Shown one piece after another: positions 8,801 to 15,302 of a DNA stretch of 15,776 nt; positions within the stretch are counted from its first letter, which is position 1, and each line of letters starts with the position of its first letter. The DNA is taken from NCBI GenBank assembly GCA_016839905.1, contig JAEOTJ010000397.1, forward strand, positions 1 through 15,776, read 5' to 3'. This DNA comes from Promethearchaeota archaeon (GTDB lineage: Archaea > Asgardarchaeota > Lokiarchaeia > Sigynarchaeales > SOKP01). Under the pieces are notes generated by a model. The model saw nothing but the letters and a program-made list of their open reading frames with translations, had not been told where the DNA came from and ran no database searches. Both the position numbers and the translations under genes were made by a program.

Positions 8801-9871
8801 AATTAACTTGAAGGTCGTGAACAACTTTTCCCATAAATCCCTACTTTTCTCAACGCTTAACTGTTTTTCGGCGAGCTTCCTCATCGAACTTAAAGAAAAA
8901 TGTTCTAAATATATGCCTTTATCTACAGGTAGCATTTTTCTTTTTTCTGCGTATAGAATAAATATGATTCGATAAATGATTCTTAATAGTTCGGCGTAAA
9001 ATTCGCTTAAAAATTCGCTTAAATCACCCCTCATTTCGAGAATTTCGTCTAAAAACTCTGGATTTTGCTGGATTAAAGAATTTCCTAACAATTGGATTGC
9101 CTTCTCTACACTATATCTAAGAGAGTCTCCTATTTTCACTCCTTCAGAGGCGGACTGTTTCTGAAACAATTCAATTAAATAAGCCTTTTCTTTTGGAGTC
9201 TCAACAAAGCGGCTTTGATGAATAATTGCATAAAGCGTATTGAATTCTTTTTTATCTCTATTGGAAAAGATGTTTTCTAAATCAAATTGTACATACCCGG
9301 TTGAATATGTATGATAATACTTCGTTAAAATGCGTAAAAGCCTCCCGTTGGAAAGAAAAAGCCATTTAAATTCCGGATTGAGATTAATAAATTGCTGACA
9401 AATGTTATGATGAGGGTGGCTTTGAGGATTAGTTTTGATTTTATCTTTAAAATTTTCGTTTTCGCCAACAAATTGAAAGAACGGATTTACATGCCCTTTG
9501 GATTGATGGCTAATTTTAAAGTTTTTTAGGGGATCATCCTCATCAATATCTTTCTTTTTAAGTTCAAACTCTTCTAATTCATACCCAAATTGGCTAAATA
9601 ATGGTATTAACCACTTTTCTATCAATTCATCATAGGAAAACTTATTGATGTTAGCCGATACATCGTCCCAAGTATCGCAACACCATTTAAAAATCTCATT
9701 TCTCGTTGTTTTAAACCGAACTCTTAACTGAGGTGTATCTTTCTCCAGAAAAGACTCAATCCTTCCAATATTTATCCGCTTTGGATTATCGCGCAACCTC
9801 AATAAAATACTTTCGGTGAATAATCCTCCACTTGTCTTTATGAGTCTTAAAGATGCACTTTTTGATGCCAT
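5867..9871 (-). CDS. drmMI: DISARM-like class 1 N6-adenine DNA methyltransferase (Eco57I/PglX-type)
   Basis: Predicted S-adenosylmethionine-dependent adenine-N6 methyltransferase that would mark host DNA as self for the adjacent helicases; 1334 aa. The N-terminal ~420 residues are a helical region including LFLSNGRLLRIL, common in this large methyltransferase family. GSYYTP (near 455-460) precedes motif I DPACGGGTFL (501-510) and GVDKNPLAVELA (near 550). The catalytic NPPW is at 779-782. The C-terminal half would hold the target-recognition region, ending in TNERTFI (near 1156) and a tail with ELDAIYAHLYNIS and YILETFP, typical of the family. I see no convincing PD-(D/E)XK nuclease motif at the N terminus, so this is not obviously a type IIG enzyme. 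Two ATGs lie at 9877 and 9871. The first forms an ATGA overlap with the upstream stop but sits directly against the AGGTGA site; the second has a 6-base spacing and is preferred. The region from about 5870 to 7700 is markedly more AT-rich than the rest of the gene. Confidence 0.88.
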   Translation of the reverse strand: MASKSASLRLIKTSGGLFTESILLRLRDNPKRINIGRIESFLEKDTPQLRVRFKTTRNEIFKWCCDTWDDVSANINKFSYDELIEKWLIPLFSQFGYELEEFELKKKDIDEDDPLKNFKISHQSKGHVNPFFQFVGENENFKDKIKTNPQSHPHHNICQQFINLNPEFKWLFLSNGRLLRILTKYYHTYSTGYVQFDLENIFSNRDKKEFNTLYAIIHQSRFVETPKEKAYLIELFQKQSASEGVKIGDSLRYSVEKAIQLLGNSLIQQNPEFLDEILEMRGDLSEFLSEFYAELLRIIYRIIFILYAEKRKMLPVDKGIYLEHFSLSSMRKLAEKQLSVEKSRDLWEKLFTTFKLIKKGNYLLEVNSFNGSLFKNKILPIIKGKNLSITNDILIRIIRLITTFKDANIRQKINFSIKEEEIGSIYESLLDFRPHLTSNKEFKLISQTAERKSTGSYYTPRSLIDILIRTTLQPLVEDRLKEAGNDIEKRTQAILDLKVCDPACGGGTFLLSAMDFLGKKLAEIKAGISNPLKDDLRKARREVLQHCIYGVDKNPLAVELAKISLWLRACVKDKPLNFLDNHIRCGNSLIGLGQKIEINEINPNAFEAISGNKATGIEPENKRLRSKAREIIIKEIKERYQQGKPTLITSFFTERVTADICSAKFQEIVDLPEIDSDNIDQKEKMYNKLRKNEKYQQALNEANIWVSTFFWPFESEVQGEIPRFTTIEQLREKIQDPELKKLMKKITKITNDNQFFHWYIEFPEVFSSERGGFDCILTNPPWETLDLREMEFFISEKEIKNAPKQSKRRSLIKNLKSSKPLLYENYKDAFVKIYKTNHFLKTSGFFNLTSGGHINTFSVFSERCWRLLNQEGKCGMVLPTGVVMNYYMQEFFKKLIQTNSIICMFDFINTKKIFNIHSSFRFCLLGLSGGSLERIIPMTFYRENPIEIQNLLASTHLDKNIIKKLPMNHYLIPFIKDDFKSMNPNTETCLSVRNRNDLILLRKLYNEGNILIKRNLKTEKIVENIWNVKLKRLFDSSGDSKIFKNIIELRNLNYSPQDKRSLGGCWIKKNNEILLPLYEGRMIWLYDHRYNSVEFAEKGLKRKAKSRKTTLQEYQNVYYWAIPNYWVQKKEIEKKLKKNENKNWFLIYRLITGTTNERTFIISIVPLSGIARNTPRIITKRSPEDLCLLYANLASMVLDFICRLKLSSNALTHFVIEQLPVLSPEKFNQKLKNMIINNVLKLTYNSYSLQNFAIDVGYNGEPFKWDAEERMILQTELDAIYAHLYNISKDDLIYILETFPLKKKKDIKEFNEYKTKRLVLEAYDKFSKQKELFE

Positions 9872-9873
9872 TT

Positions 9874-12846
9874 TCATTCACCTAATTTTGGATATACTAT
9901 CGTCATTGTTAATAAATCGACGCCTACAACCTCAATATCATCGATTCCTTCTAAATCCGTTGCGACACCTTGCTCTTTTAAATTCTCAATCATGTCTCTA
10001 CGTTCTTTTATGATTATTTTTAATCGTTCTTGACCCAATTTCTCGAGGAGATCTTTAATCATTTGTAGATCCAAGGCTTTTTTGAGGTGTTTTTGTATGT
10101 ACTTTTCATTTTTATCGTGATTATCCCATTCAGAATCCCATATCTTTTTAATTATTTCTTCAGATAACTCGATTTCAGGATTAAATAATTCAAATCCTAT
10201 TCGAGCGATTTCTTCCATTAAACTCTTTGGCTCAGTATTTACAACATATCTTATTTTTACATTTAAGATTACTGAAACATCCGTGATTTCAGAGCTAGAA
10301 AACGCGGCAGTTCTTCCATAGAAATCGTGTCTCTCAGAAAAGGCTTCATTTTTTACTTTTTCAATTAATCTTGAAACTAACGCGTTTTTGAGATTAATGC
10401 CTTCAATTTCACTATTTTTAGCAGAAATTTCCATGTTAGTAGTGATCTTATACCAGTCATCAAATTTTACGCCTATTTCTTTTTTAATCTTATCTTTTAG
10501 AAAAATCTGAAGTATTTCTTCGTTGCCTTCTAGTGGTTCAATTTTTCCTTCGTATAACTTGACAGCTCCTTCTAAAAAATCTTTTAAAGTATTATCGTCT
10601 CCAATAGCCTGTCTTGTTAAGTGCATTCTACGCTCAATTTCCTCTAAATTTATGTTATTCTGTCCGTAAAATGAATCTTTAAGAACTTCTTCGTAGTTTT
10701 TTTCCGAAAAAAAGATGGAGACCAAGCTTTTCAATACAATATTAGATATGCCCACCCATTTAGATAGAGTTCCGTCATGGCTGGCTTGCTTTTTTTGTCT
10801 CGCATATATGTGATCAATGATGGCTTTAGGATCCCCAAAAAAGCCAGGAATGAAACCATAATCTTCCTTGATCCTATTTGCCTTGTTTACCAATAAATTT
10901 AAGATATCCATTTCAAGAGTATTATCCATGATAAACGTGCGAATATATACTTTCTTTTCTGGCTGTCCAAAACGATCAATTCTTCCATTTCTTTGTTCTA
11001 ATCTATTCGGATTCCAAGTAAGCTCATAATTAATGAGCTGATTTGAAGAAAATTGGAGATCAATCCCTTCTGCCATGCAATCAGTAGTAACTAATATTGC
11101 CTTGCTTTCTTTTAAAAAAGTGTTATATTCTTCCAATCTTTTATGAGATGCTATTTTTCCATGTACTGAGAAAATCTTGAAATCTTTATACCTTAGAGAT
11201 TTACTCTCTATTTTTGAATTTAAGTTCTCCACGATGTATGTTAAAGTATCAATGTATCGAGTAAAAATTATGACTTTTTCCGACTTTCTAAACATGGCAG
11301 GTAATACATCTTCTAATAGCTGATATAATTTTTTATCTCTTTTTTTTAATTCAGGAATGGTGTCTTTAATCGCATTTAGAAACTTTTTTTCTTCTTGCAA
11401 ATCTTTTAAATCTTCGGTAATACTTATTCTATCGCTTCTTTCATCGCGATCTTCTTCAGATAATTTATCGGTATCGCTTCCATCTAACACCGACTGCACT
11501 GCTTCTTGGATGGATAACAGATTCAGAGATACTTCATTTTTTTTCTGGAGTCTCTTATCAATCTCGGCTAATCGATGATTTATCGAACATAATAAAGCAT
11601 GGGGCGAACTTATCATTCTTTTGTGGAAATGAAACACGGTCCAATAACTAAATCTCTTTTGTTTTTGGGGCTTATCCTCAAACCTTTTTAAGACATGGTT
11701 TGAAAACTTGCTTAAAACCTTAAGAGTATCGTAAAATTGTTGAGAAGGCTCAATAAACTTTTCGGTCCCTGGAGCTCTTATCGGAAAAGGACTTTTCTCA
11801 TATTTACTGCTCGAAATCCATTTCTCTACATCGTCTCTCCTTCGCTGACATATGTGTTTTATGGCCAATTCGCGGTTTATTTCGGGCTTTTTTAAATTAT
11901 CATTAGATATTATACCGGAATTAATCATTTGGAGCAGGCTTGCAAAAGAGTCTTTATATCCATTATGGGGCGTAGCTGTTAATAAAAGAAAATGCGGGAA
12001 TTTACTTTCGTCTGCTAAGGCTTTAGCAAAACTATAACTCTGTTTTACATCTTTTGAAGCGACATCTGTGATTCCCCCATGAGGCAACATCATATTATGA
12101 GCCTCATCAATTACGATCATGTCCCAATCAAATTGAAGGAGCTCGTATTTTACTTCCGGTTGCTTAGCATAATCCATGGAAGTGATAACAAAATTATAAT
12201 ATCCCCAAGGATTTCCATCAAAAAGTAATTCAGATTCTAGCCTTCTTCGATTTCTGCTTGACATTATGACGGCATCTATCCCGAAGAAACTTTTTAATAT
12301 CCCGCGCCATTGTTCTCTTAAGTTAGCAGGAGTTACAAATAAAACCCGATTAATTTTTTTTCGACCCAAGAGTTCTTGTAAGATTAAGCCTGCTTCAATG
12401 GTCTTTCCTAATCCTACATCGTCCGCTAACAATAATCGAACCTTTTTAAGGCTTAAGGCCATTAGGACCGGAACCATCTGATAAGATATGGGAATTACTT
12501 TTGAATTTTGAAGGCTTATGAAAGAAGTTGTCCCGTAAATTAAATCCAGTTTGATTGCATCCAATAATAGTTTTTGGTAAATTGGGAATCCAACCTTTTC
12601 GGATGAAGGTTTAGGAACAAAGGATTTCGTTATCTTTTCGATATCTGGAATGATGACTTGAGATGAAGGCTGACCTGTAATGTTGCTCACGGAATAATAA
12701 ATAAACTTTTTCTTCTTTTTCTTAATTTCCTTTTCTACTTTATGAATCTGGTCGATGCGCCATAACCTATTACGAGCTTCTACGATCTCGCCAATACTAA
12801 ATTGGGGAACAATCTCCTTGACTTCTGTAAAAGTATCTATGGTCAT
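9874..12846 (-). CDS. drmD: SNF2-family helicase, DISARM DrmD-like
   Basis: Predicted Swi2/Snf2-type double-stranded DNA translocase, 990 aa, first gene of the three-gene defence operon. RecA-like domain 1 carries ADDVGLGKTIEAG (Walker A GLGKT at 145-149), VTPANLREQW near 171, DEAH at 247-250 and TATPHNG at 290-296. Domain 2 carries VIIFTRY near 525, SVHGKIASHKR near 560, TTDCMAEGIDLQFS near 587 and QRNGRIDRFGQ at 618-628. This is the RapA/DrmD style of SNF2 protein. An SH3-like start (FSIGEIVEARNRLWRI) precedes the motor, and about 350 C-terminal residues hold no motif I can name. All motor residues are intact. No GGTGA site precedes the ATG at 12846, unlike the internal genes, in keeping with a first gene behind its own promoter. 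In class 1 DISARM, drmD is followed by an adenine methylase gene and then drmA and drmB, as seen here. SNF2 membership is certain; the DrmD assignment rests on motif style and context. Confidence 0.88.
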   Translation of the reverse strand: MTIDTFTEVKEIVPQFSIGEIVEARNRLWRIDQIHKVEKEIKKKKKKFIYYSVSNITGQPSSQVIIPDIEKITKSFVPKPSSEKVGFPIYQKLLLDAIKLDLIYGTTSFISLQNSKVIPISYQMVPVLMALSLKKVRLLLADDVGLGKTIEAGLILQELLGRKKINRVLFVTPANLREQWRGILKSFFGIDAVIMSSRNRRRLESELLFDGNPWGYYNFVITSMDYAKQPEVKYELLQFDWDMIVIDEAHNMMLPHGGITDVASKDVKQSYSFAKALADESKFPHFLLLTATPHNGYKDSFASLLQMINSGIISNDNLKKPEINRELAIKHICQRRRDDVEKWISSSKYEKSPFPIRAPGTEKFIEPSQQFYDTLKVLSKFSNHVLKRFEDKPQKQKRFSYWTVFHFHKRMISSPHALLCSINHRLAEIDKRLQKKNEVSLNLLSIQEAVQSVLDGSDTDKLSEEDRDERSDRISITEDLKDLQEEKKFLNAIKDTIPELKKRDKKLYQLLEDVLPAMFRKSEKVIIFTRYIDTLTYIVENLNSKIESKSLRYKDFKIFSVHGKIASHKRLEEYNTFLKESKAILVTTDCMAEGIDLQFSSNQLINYELTWNPNRLEQRNGRIDRFGQPEKKVYIRTFIMDNTLEMDILNLLVNKANRIKEDYGFIPGFFGDPKAIIDHIYARQKKQASHDGTLSKWVGISNIVLKSLVSIFFSEKNYEEVLKDSFYGQNNINLEEIERRMHLTRQAIGDDNTLKDFLEGAVKLYEGKIEPLEGNEEILQIFLKDKIKKEIGVKFDDWYKITTNMEISAKNSEIEGINLKNALVSRLIEKVKNEAFSERHDFYGRTAAFSSSEITDVSVILNVKIRYVVNTEPKSLMEEIARIGFELFNPEIELSEEIIKKIWDSEWDNHDKNEKYIQKHLKKALDLQMIKDLLEKLGQERLKIIIKERRDMIENLKEQGVATDLEGIDDIEVVGVDLLTMTIVYPKLGE
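9878..9883 (-). promoter_or_regulatory. Shine-Dalgarno site deciding the methyltransferase start
   Basis: The minus strand reads AGGTGA-ATGAAA-ATG. The site lies inside the last codons of the SNF2 gene. It touches the first ATG (9877) but is six bases from the second (9871), which favours the second as the start. The same GGTGA core precedes both genes of the rightward operon. Confidence 0.6.
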
Positions 12847-12868
12847 AATTTTTATCTTTTCTTAAATT

Positions 12869-12884
12869 ATTGCCCTACAGCAAT
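12869..12884 (-). promoter_or_regulatory. small hairpin in the leader of the DISARM-like operon
   Basis: ATTGC (12869-12873) pairs with GCAAT (12880-12884) around a six-base loop. It lies between the predicted TATA box and the SNF2 start, near the expected 5' end of the transcript. It could be an operator half-site pair or an RNA hairpin. The stem is short, so the evidence is weak. Confidence 0.25.
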
Positions 12885-12902
12885 ACAGAGAACTATTTAT
12901 TT

Positions 12903-12918
12903 AAGAATTTATAAATTT
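12903..12918 (-). promoter_or_regulatory. TATA-like box for the leftward DISARM-like operon
   Basis: AATTTATAAATT, nearly palindromic, lies about 60-70 bases upstream of the SNF2 ATG. An archaeal start site about 25 bases downstream would fall near 12887 and give a leader of roughly 40 bases. The surrounding DNA is very AT-rich, so the exact box is uncertain. Confidence 0.4.
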
Positions 12919-13026
12919 ATTTTTTCACGCCTTAATGTTTATAATAATAGATACGGTAATATTTAAAATTTAAACCTTACAAATTAATAATTGAGGTTTC
13001 GCCTTTAAATTCAAATGAGGGATAGA

Positions 13027-13034
13027 TTTAAATA
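13027..13034 (+). promoter_or_regulatory. TATA-like box for the NYN RNase/RNase III operon
   Basis: TTTAAATA is preceded by a purine-rich stretch (GAGGGATAGA) that could serve as a BRE. A start site about 25 bases downstream would fall near 13054-13058, upstream of the hairpin at 13073-13143, so the leader RNA would be about 130 bases and contain the whole hairpin. Confidence 0.45.
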
Positions 13035-13072
13035 AACAAGATCCTATTCTTACAGTAACATAAAAAAAATAA

Positions 13073-13143
13073 GGACATTCTTTTGGAATGTACTCTAGTG
13101 GTCTCGCTTGATAAAAGCGAGAGTGCCTTCCAAGTGTATGTCC
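13073..13143 (+). promoter_or_regulatory. long imperfect stem-loop in the leader of the RNase operon
   Basis: GGACAT (13073-13078) pairs with ATGTCC (13138-13143). After a 4x4 stretch with a C-G and a wobble pair, TTGGAA (13083-13088) pairs with TTCCAA (13128-13133), giving a nearly continuous arm of about 16 positions. Further in, GTACTCT (13090-13096) can pair with AGAGTGC (13120-13126) and CGCTT (13105-13109) with AAGCG (13115-13119). An alternative top is an 8-bp hairpin, TCTCGCTT/AAGCGAGA, around GATAA; the two pairings compete. The element is more GC-rich than its surroundings. Lying in the leader of an operon encoding RNase III, it could be an autoregulatory cleavage site, as known for E. 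coli rnc, or a small stable RNA. The pairing is seen directly; the role is inferred. Confidence 0.6.
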
Positions 13144-13173
13144 AGGTTTAAATTAAAGTAATTAAAGAAAAAT

Positions 13174-13181
13174 AGGTGAGG
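13174..13181 (+). promoter_or_regulatory. Shine-Dalgarno site supporting a TTG start
   Basis: AGGTGAGG lies about eight bases before the TTG at 13189. The only in-frame codon upstream before the stop that could matter is not a start, so TTG is the sole credible initiation codon. A 9-base repeat, AGGTTTAAA, occurs at 13144-13152 and again at 13179-13187, overlapping this site. Confidence 0.6.
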
Positions 13182-13188
13182 TTTAAAC

Positions 13189-13656
13189 TTGGGTAAAATA
13201 AATGGAAAAAGAAAAACCATCTTAGGTGATGGATCAAATGTGGCTCTTTTTAATCCTACTCGTAAGAAAAAAGGGCGATTCGATAACCTAACAGAAATTA
13301 TTAATTATCTAAATGAGTTAGGAAAAAAATATTGCATCCAATATCAAGTTTTAGTGGATGCAACTTTAAGGCATAGAATTGATAAAAAAGACGCTTTAGA
13401 CTCTGCAATAAACACGGGCAAAATAATTCAATGTCCAAGTCAAACCGAGGCGGATTATTTCATCTTAGAATATTACAAAAGACACGATGATGACGTGATC
13501 ATCATTTCAAATGATAATTTTTCTGATCATGGCGTGTCTAATTTGAAGCAATGTAAATTTGCTTTCATACTTGATGAGATAATCCTCACTCCTCCCATTG
13601 AACAATTTTTATATGAATTAAGCGAAGATAAAGGCGGTGAGAAGGTTAATGCCTAA
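13189..13656 (+). CDS. Zc3h12a/NYN-family PIN-fold ribonuclease
   Basis: Predicted metal-dependent RNA endonuclease of the Zc3h12a-like NYN branch of the PIN superfamily, 155 aa, essentially one domain. The conserved acidic positions are in order: LGDGSNVALF with D14; LVDATLRHRID with D57; TEADYFIL with E87 and D89; and ISNDNFSDH with D109 and D113. This matches the family pattern of an N-terminal DGxNV, middle acidic residues and a late SNDxFxD, so the protein should be active. There is no CCCH zinc finger such as animal Regnase-1 has. Initiation is at TTG, chosen because of the AGGTGAGG site and an upstream stop. The gene is led by a structured ~130-base leader and overlaps the RNase III gene by eight bases, implying coupled translation and a shared job in RNA cleavage. 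Whether it acts in RNA turnover, RNA processing or defence cannot be read from the sequence. Confidence 0.85.
   Translation: MGKINGKRKTILGDGSNVALFNPTRKKKGRFDNLTEIINYLNELGKKYCIQYQVLVDATLRHRIDKKDALDSAINTGKIIQCPSQTEADYFILEYYKRHDDDVIIISNDNFSDHGVSNLKQCKFAFILDEIILTPPIEQFLYELSEDKGGEKVNA
13636..13640 (+). promoter_or_regulatory. Shine-Dalgarno site for RNase III inside the NYN gene
   Basis: GGTGA lies eight bases before the ATG at 13649. A GTG at 13637 opens the same frame four codons earlier but sits within this site, so the ATG is the better start. Confidence 0.6.
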
Positions 13657-14401
13657 TAGGGAAAGTTGGTTAAAGAAATTAGGAATTCAAACGATAAATA
13701 AAAACCTCATCGAAACCGCATTAACTCACAGTTCATATAAAGGCATGGGGCATAAAGGAGAGGATAACGAGCGGCTTGAATTTCTTGGAGATGCAGTACT
13801 AGATTTAATCAATGCAAATTTATTATACAGTGATTTTACATTATCAGAAGCACATATGACAGAGATTCGAAAGACTTACGTAAGCAATAATGAGTTATCT
13901 AAAATTTTTAATAAAATAGGAATTGGAGAATACATTCGAACCGCAAAAAATCTAAAACTATCCAATAAAATAAAAGCAGATTTCATAGAAGCCCTTTTTG
14001 GGGCAGTATTTATCGCTAATGGATATACTAAATGTTTAAAATTTTGGCGAGTGATTCAAAACAACGGCAAAAATGGAACAAAGCCTCCTGCTAAAAAGAA
14101 AAATCAGGCTGTAATGAAGAATGCTAAATCAACCTTAGCAGAATTTTGTAAAGAAAAATCATTTTTGGACCCAGAATATGTCTTATTAAAAAAACAAGGT
14201 CTTGACCATAATCCTGTATTTACAGCGAGAGTTCATGTAAAGGCCGGAGGGAATACGAATAGATTTCGCAGCATCTTTAAATTATCCACAAATCAAAAAT
14301 CAAGAATTTTTGCCGACGGGAATGGAAAAAAGATTAAACTTGCAGAAATGAGAGCGGCTCAAAACCTGTGTAAGAGAATTGGGCTTTCCTTTTCGAAGTA
14401 G
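13649..14401 (+). CDS. rnc: ribonuclease III with dsRNA-binding domain
   Basis: Double-stranded-RNA endonuclease, 250 aa, close to the usual bacterial length. The catalytic domain spans about residues 5-135: ALTHSSY at 24-30, the signature NERLEFLGDAVL at 40-51, and ADFIEALFGAVF at 110-121. The four metal-binding acidic residues correspond to E41, D48, D111 and E114, all present. A lysine-rich linker (about 140-160) leads to a dsRNA-binding domain at about 160-245, with LAEFCKEK, the DHNPVFTARV strand, and GNGKKIKLAEMRAAQNL near its end. It is translated from an ATG overlapping the NYN RNase gene by eight bases. RNase III is near-universal in bacteria but uncommon in archaea, so if the host is archaeal this gene was probably acquired or belongs to one of the few lineages that have it. 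The hairpin upstream of the operon is a candidate substrate. Identity is firm; biological role is not. Confidence 0.93.
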   Translation: MPNRESWLKKLGIQTINKNLIETALTHSSYKGMGHKGEDNERLEFLGDAVLDLINANLLYSDFTLSEAHMTEIRKTYVSNNELSKIFNKIGIGEYIRTAKNLKLSNKIKADFIEALFGAVFIANGYTKCLKFWRVIQNNGKNGTKPPAKKKNQAVMKNAKSTLAEFCKEKSFLDPEYVLLKKQGLDHNPVFTARVHVKAGGNTNRFRSIFKLSTNQKSRIFADGNGKKIKLAEMRAAQNLCKRIGLSFSK

Positions 14402-14427
14402 CAGAAATTAATCTAATTCTCTTCTTA

Positions 14428-14475
14428 TTTTTTGCTCCTATAGAGCTTTAAAATTATTCCCCAATATGTTTTTTT
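14428..14475 (+). terminator. T-tracts ending the RNase operon
   Basis: Runs of six T (14428-14433) and seven T (14469-14475) follow the RNase III stop at 14401, in the 78-base gap before the convergent HNH gene. No strong hairpin precedes them, as is usual for archaeal termination. Confidence 0.4.
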
Positions 14476-14479
14476 AAAT

Positions 14480-15286
14480 TTATTTATCCAAACTTATAAA
14501 ACGCTCCTTTGCTGATTCTTCCAAAAAATCCAGATCTTTATATCTTAATATTTCAGGAATATCCCATTCATAATAAATGGTAGGAAGGAATTTTGTATTA
14601 AAATCGTTCCAATTCAAGCCCCAAAAAGCAATCCTCACACCGAATCCTTCACCATTTCTGTCATCATCGCAAACAGAGAAAAGACAGGTTAGATTTTCAT
14701 TTATATTTTTTATCAATTCATCTAAATTTCTGCCACACCATTGCCCAAATTCATTTGGTTTTACATCAGGATATGTCCCATCATCATTGAATAATTTTGT
14801 GAACATAATGACTATTGGATTATGTACTTCGTCTATGATGCTATCTGTTATATTAATTAATTCTACTACTTCCTTGGGTCTTAAAAATGTCTTATTTAAG
14901 AGAGATTTTAATTTTATTATCATCTCAGAAGAACTTAGTGTGGATTCCAACTCATTAATTTTGCTTATGATAGCTATACTTTTTGTAATTGCAATGGAAT
15001 GGAAAGTTAACATAGCATTTCTGCTCAATAGATTATTCGACTTCTTTCTATTACACGGTCCACAAGAGCTGACTAAATTTCCATAACTATCAAGATCAAA
15101 ATCATCTGGTAATTCAAACTGTTTTTTTATTTCATTAAACTTAGTTTCGTCATTTTTTAAATCTTGAGGAAATAGGTGGTCAATTTGCAGTTCTGAGATT
15201 CTTACAATAGGGCTATCGCAATAAAGACATTTTTTATTATAAGATTCCCAAAAAGCTAATCTCTCAATTGATGATAAATATGCCAT
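14480..15286 (-). CDS. HNH endonuclease-domain protein
   Basis: Predicted metal-dependent nuclease with an N-terminal HNH fold, 268 aa. The HNH region occupies about residues 10-90: CLYC (C20, C23) and, later, CGPC (C75, C78) make the structural zinc site; LQIDHLFP with D36-H37 supplies the catalytic histidine; and YGNLVSSC followed by CNRKKSN (near 68-84) completes the motif. The remaining ~180 residues are mostly helical in character and end in a segment with FGVRIAFWGLNWNDF; I do not recognise this part. The start at 15286 is chosen over an ATG at 15448. The extra 54 residues would be hydrophobic and unlike the rest, and a TATA-like box lies about 25-40 bases before 15286, implying an almost leaderless mRNA. 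The gene converges on the RNase operon. A restriction-like or mobile-element role is possible; DNA as substrate is inferred from the family. Confidence 0.8.
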   Translation of the reverse strand: MAYLSSIERLAFWESYNKKCLYCDSPIVRISELQIDHLFPQDLKNDETKFNEIKKQFELPDDFDLDSYGNLVSSCGPCNRKKSNNLLSRNAMLTFHSIAITKSIAIISKINELESTLSSSEMIIKLKSLLNKTFLRPKEVVELINITDSIIDEVHNPIVIMFTKLFNDDGTYPDVKPNEFGQWCGRNLDELIKNINENLTCLFSVCDDDRNGEGFGVRIAFWGLNWNDFNTKFLPTIYYEWDIPEILRYKDLDFLEESAKERFISLDK

Positions 15287-15302
15287 AATCAAATAAAAAT
15301 AA

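Noticed and set aside
8600..9871. N-terminal nuclease domain in the methyltransferase (type IIG-like).
   Set aside because: One ELK triplet occurs near residue 104, but no spaced acidic partner makes a convincing PD-(D/E)XK site.
13073..13155. Possible tRNA: complementary ends, AGTGGT resembling a D-arm and GGTTTAAAT resembling a T-loop.
   Set aside because: The T-arm-like sequence lies after the closing strand of the supposed acceptor, its stem does not pair, and the central hairpin lacks a T33-anticodon loop. It folds better as one long hairpin.
13649..14401. RNase III as part of a CRISPR type II or Argonaute system.
   Set aside because: No repeat-spacer array, tracrRNA-like anti-repeat, cas gene or Argonaute gene is present in the window.
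14577..15086. 169-codon plus-strand frame within the HNH gene.
   Set aside because: It is antisense to the HNH gene, which carries the recognised zinc and catalytic residues.
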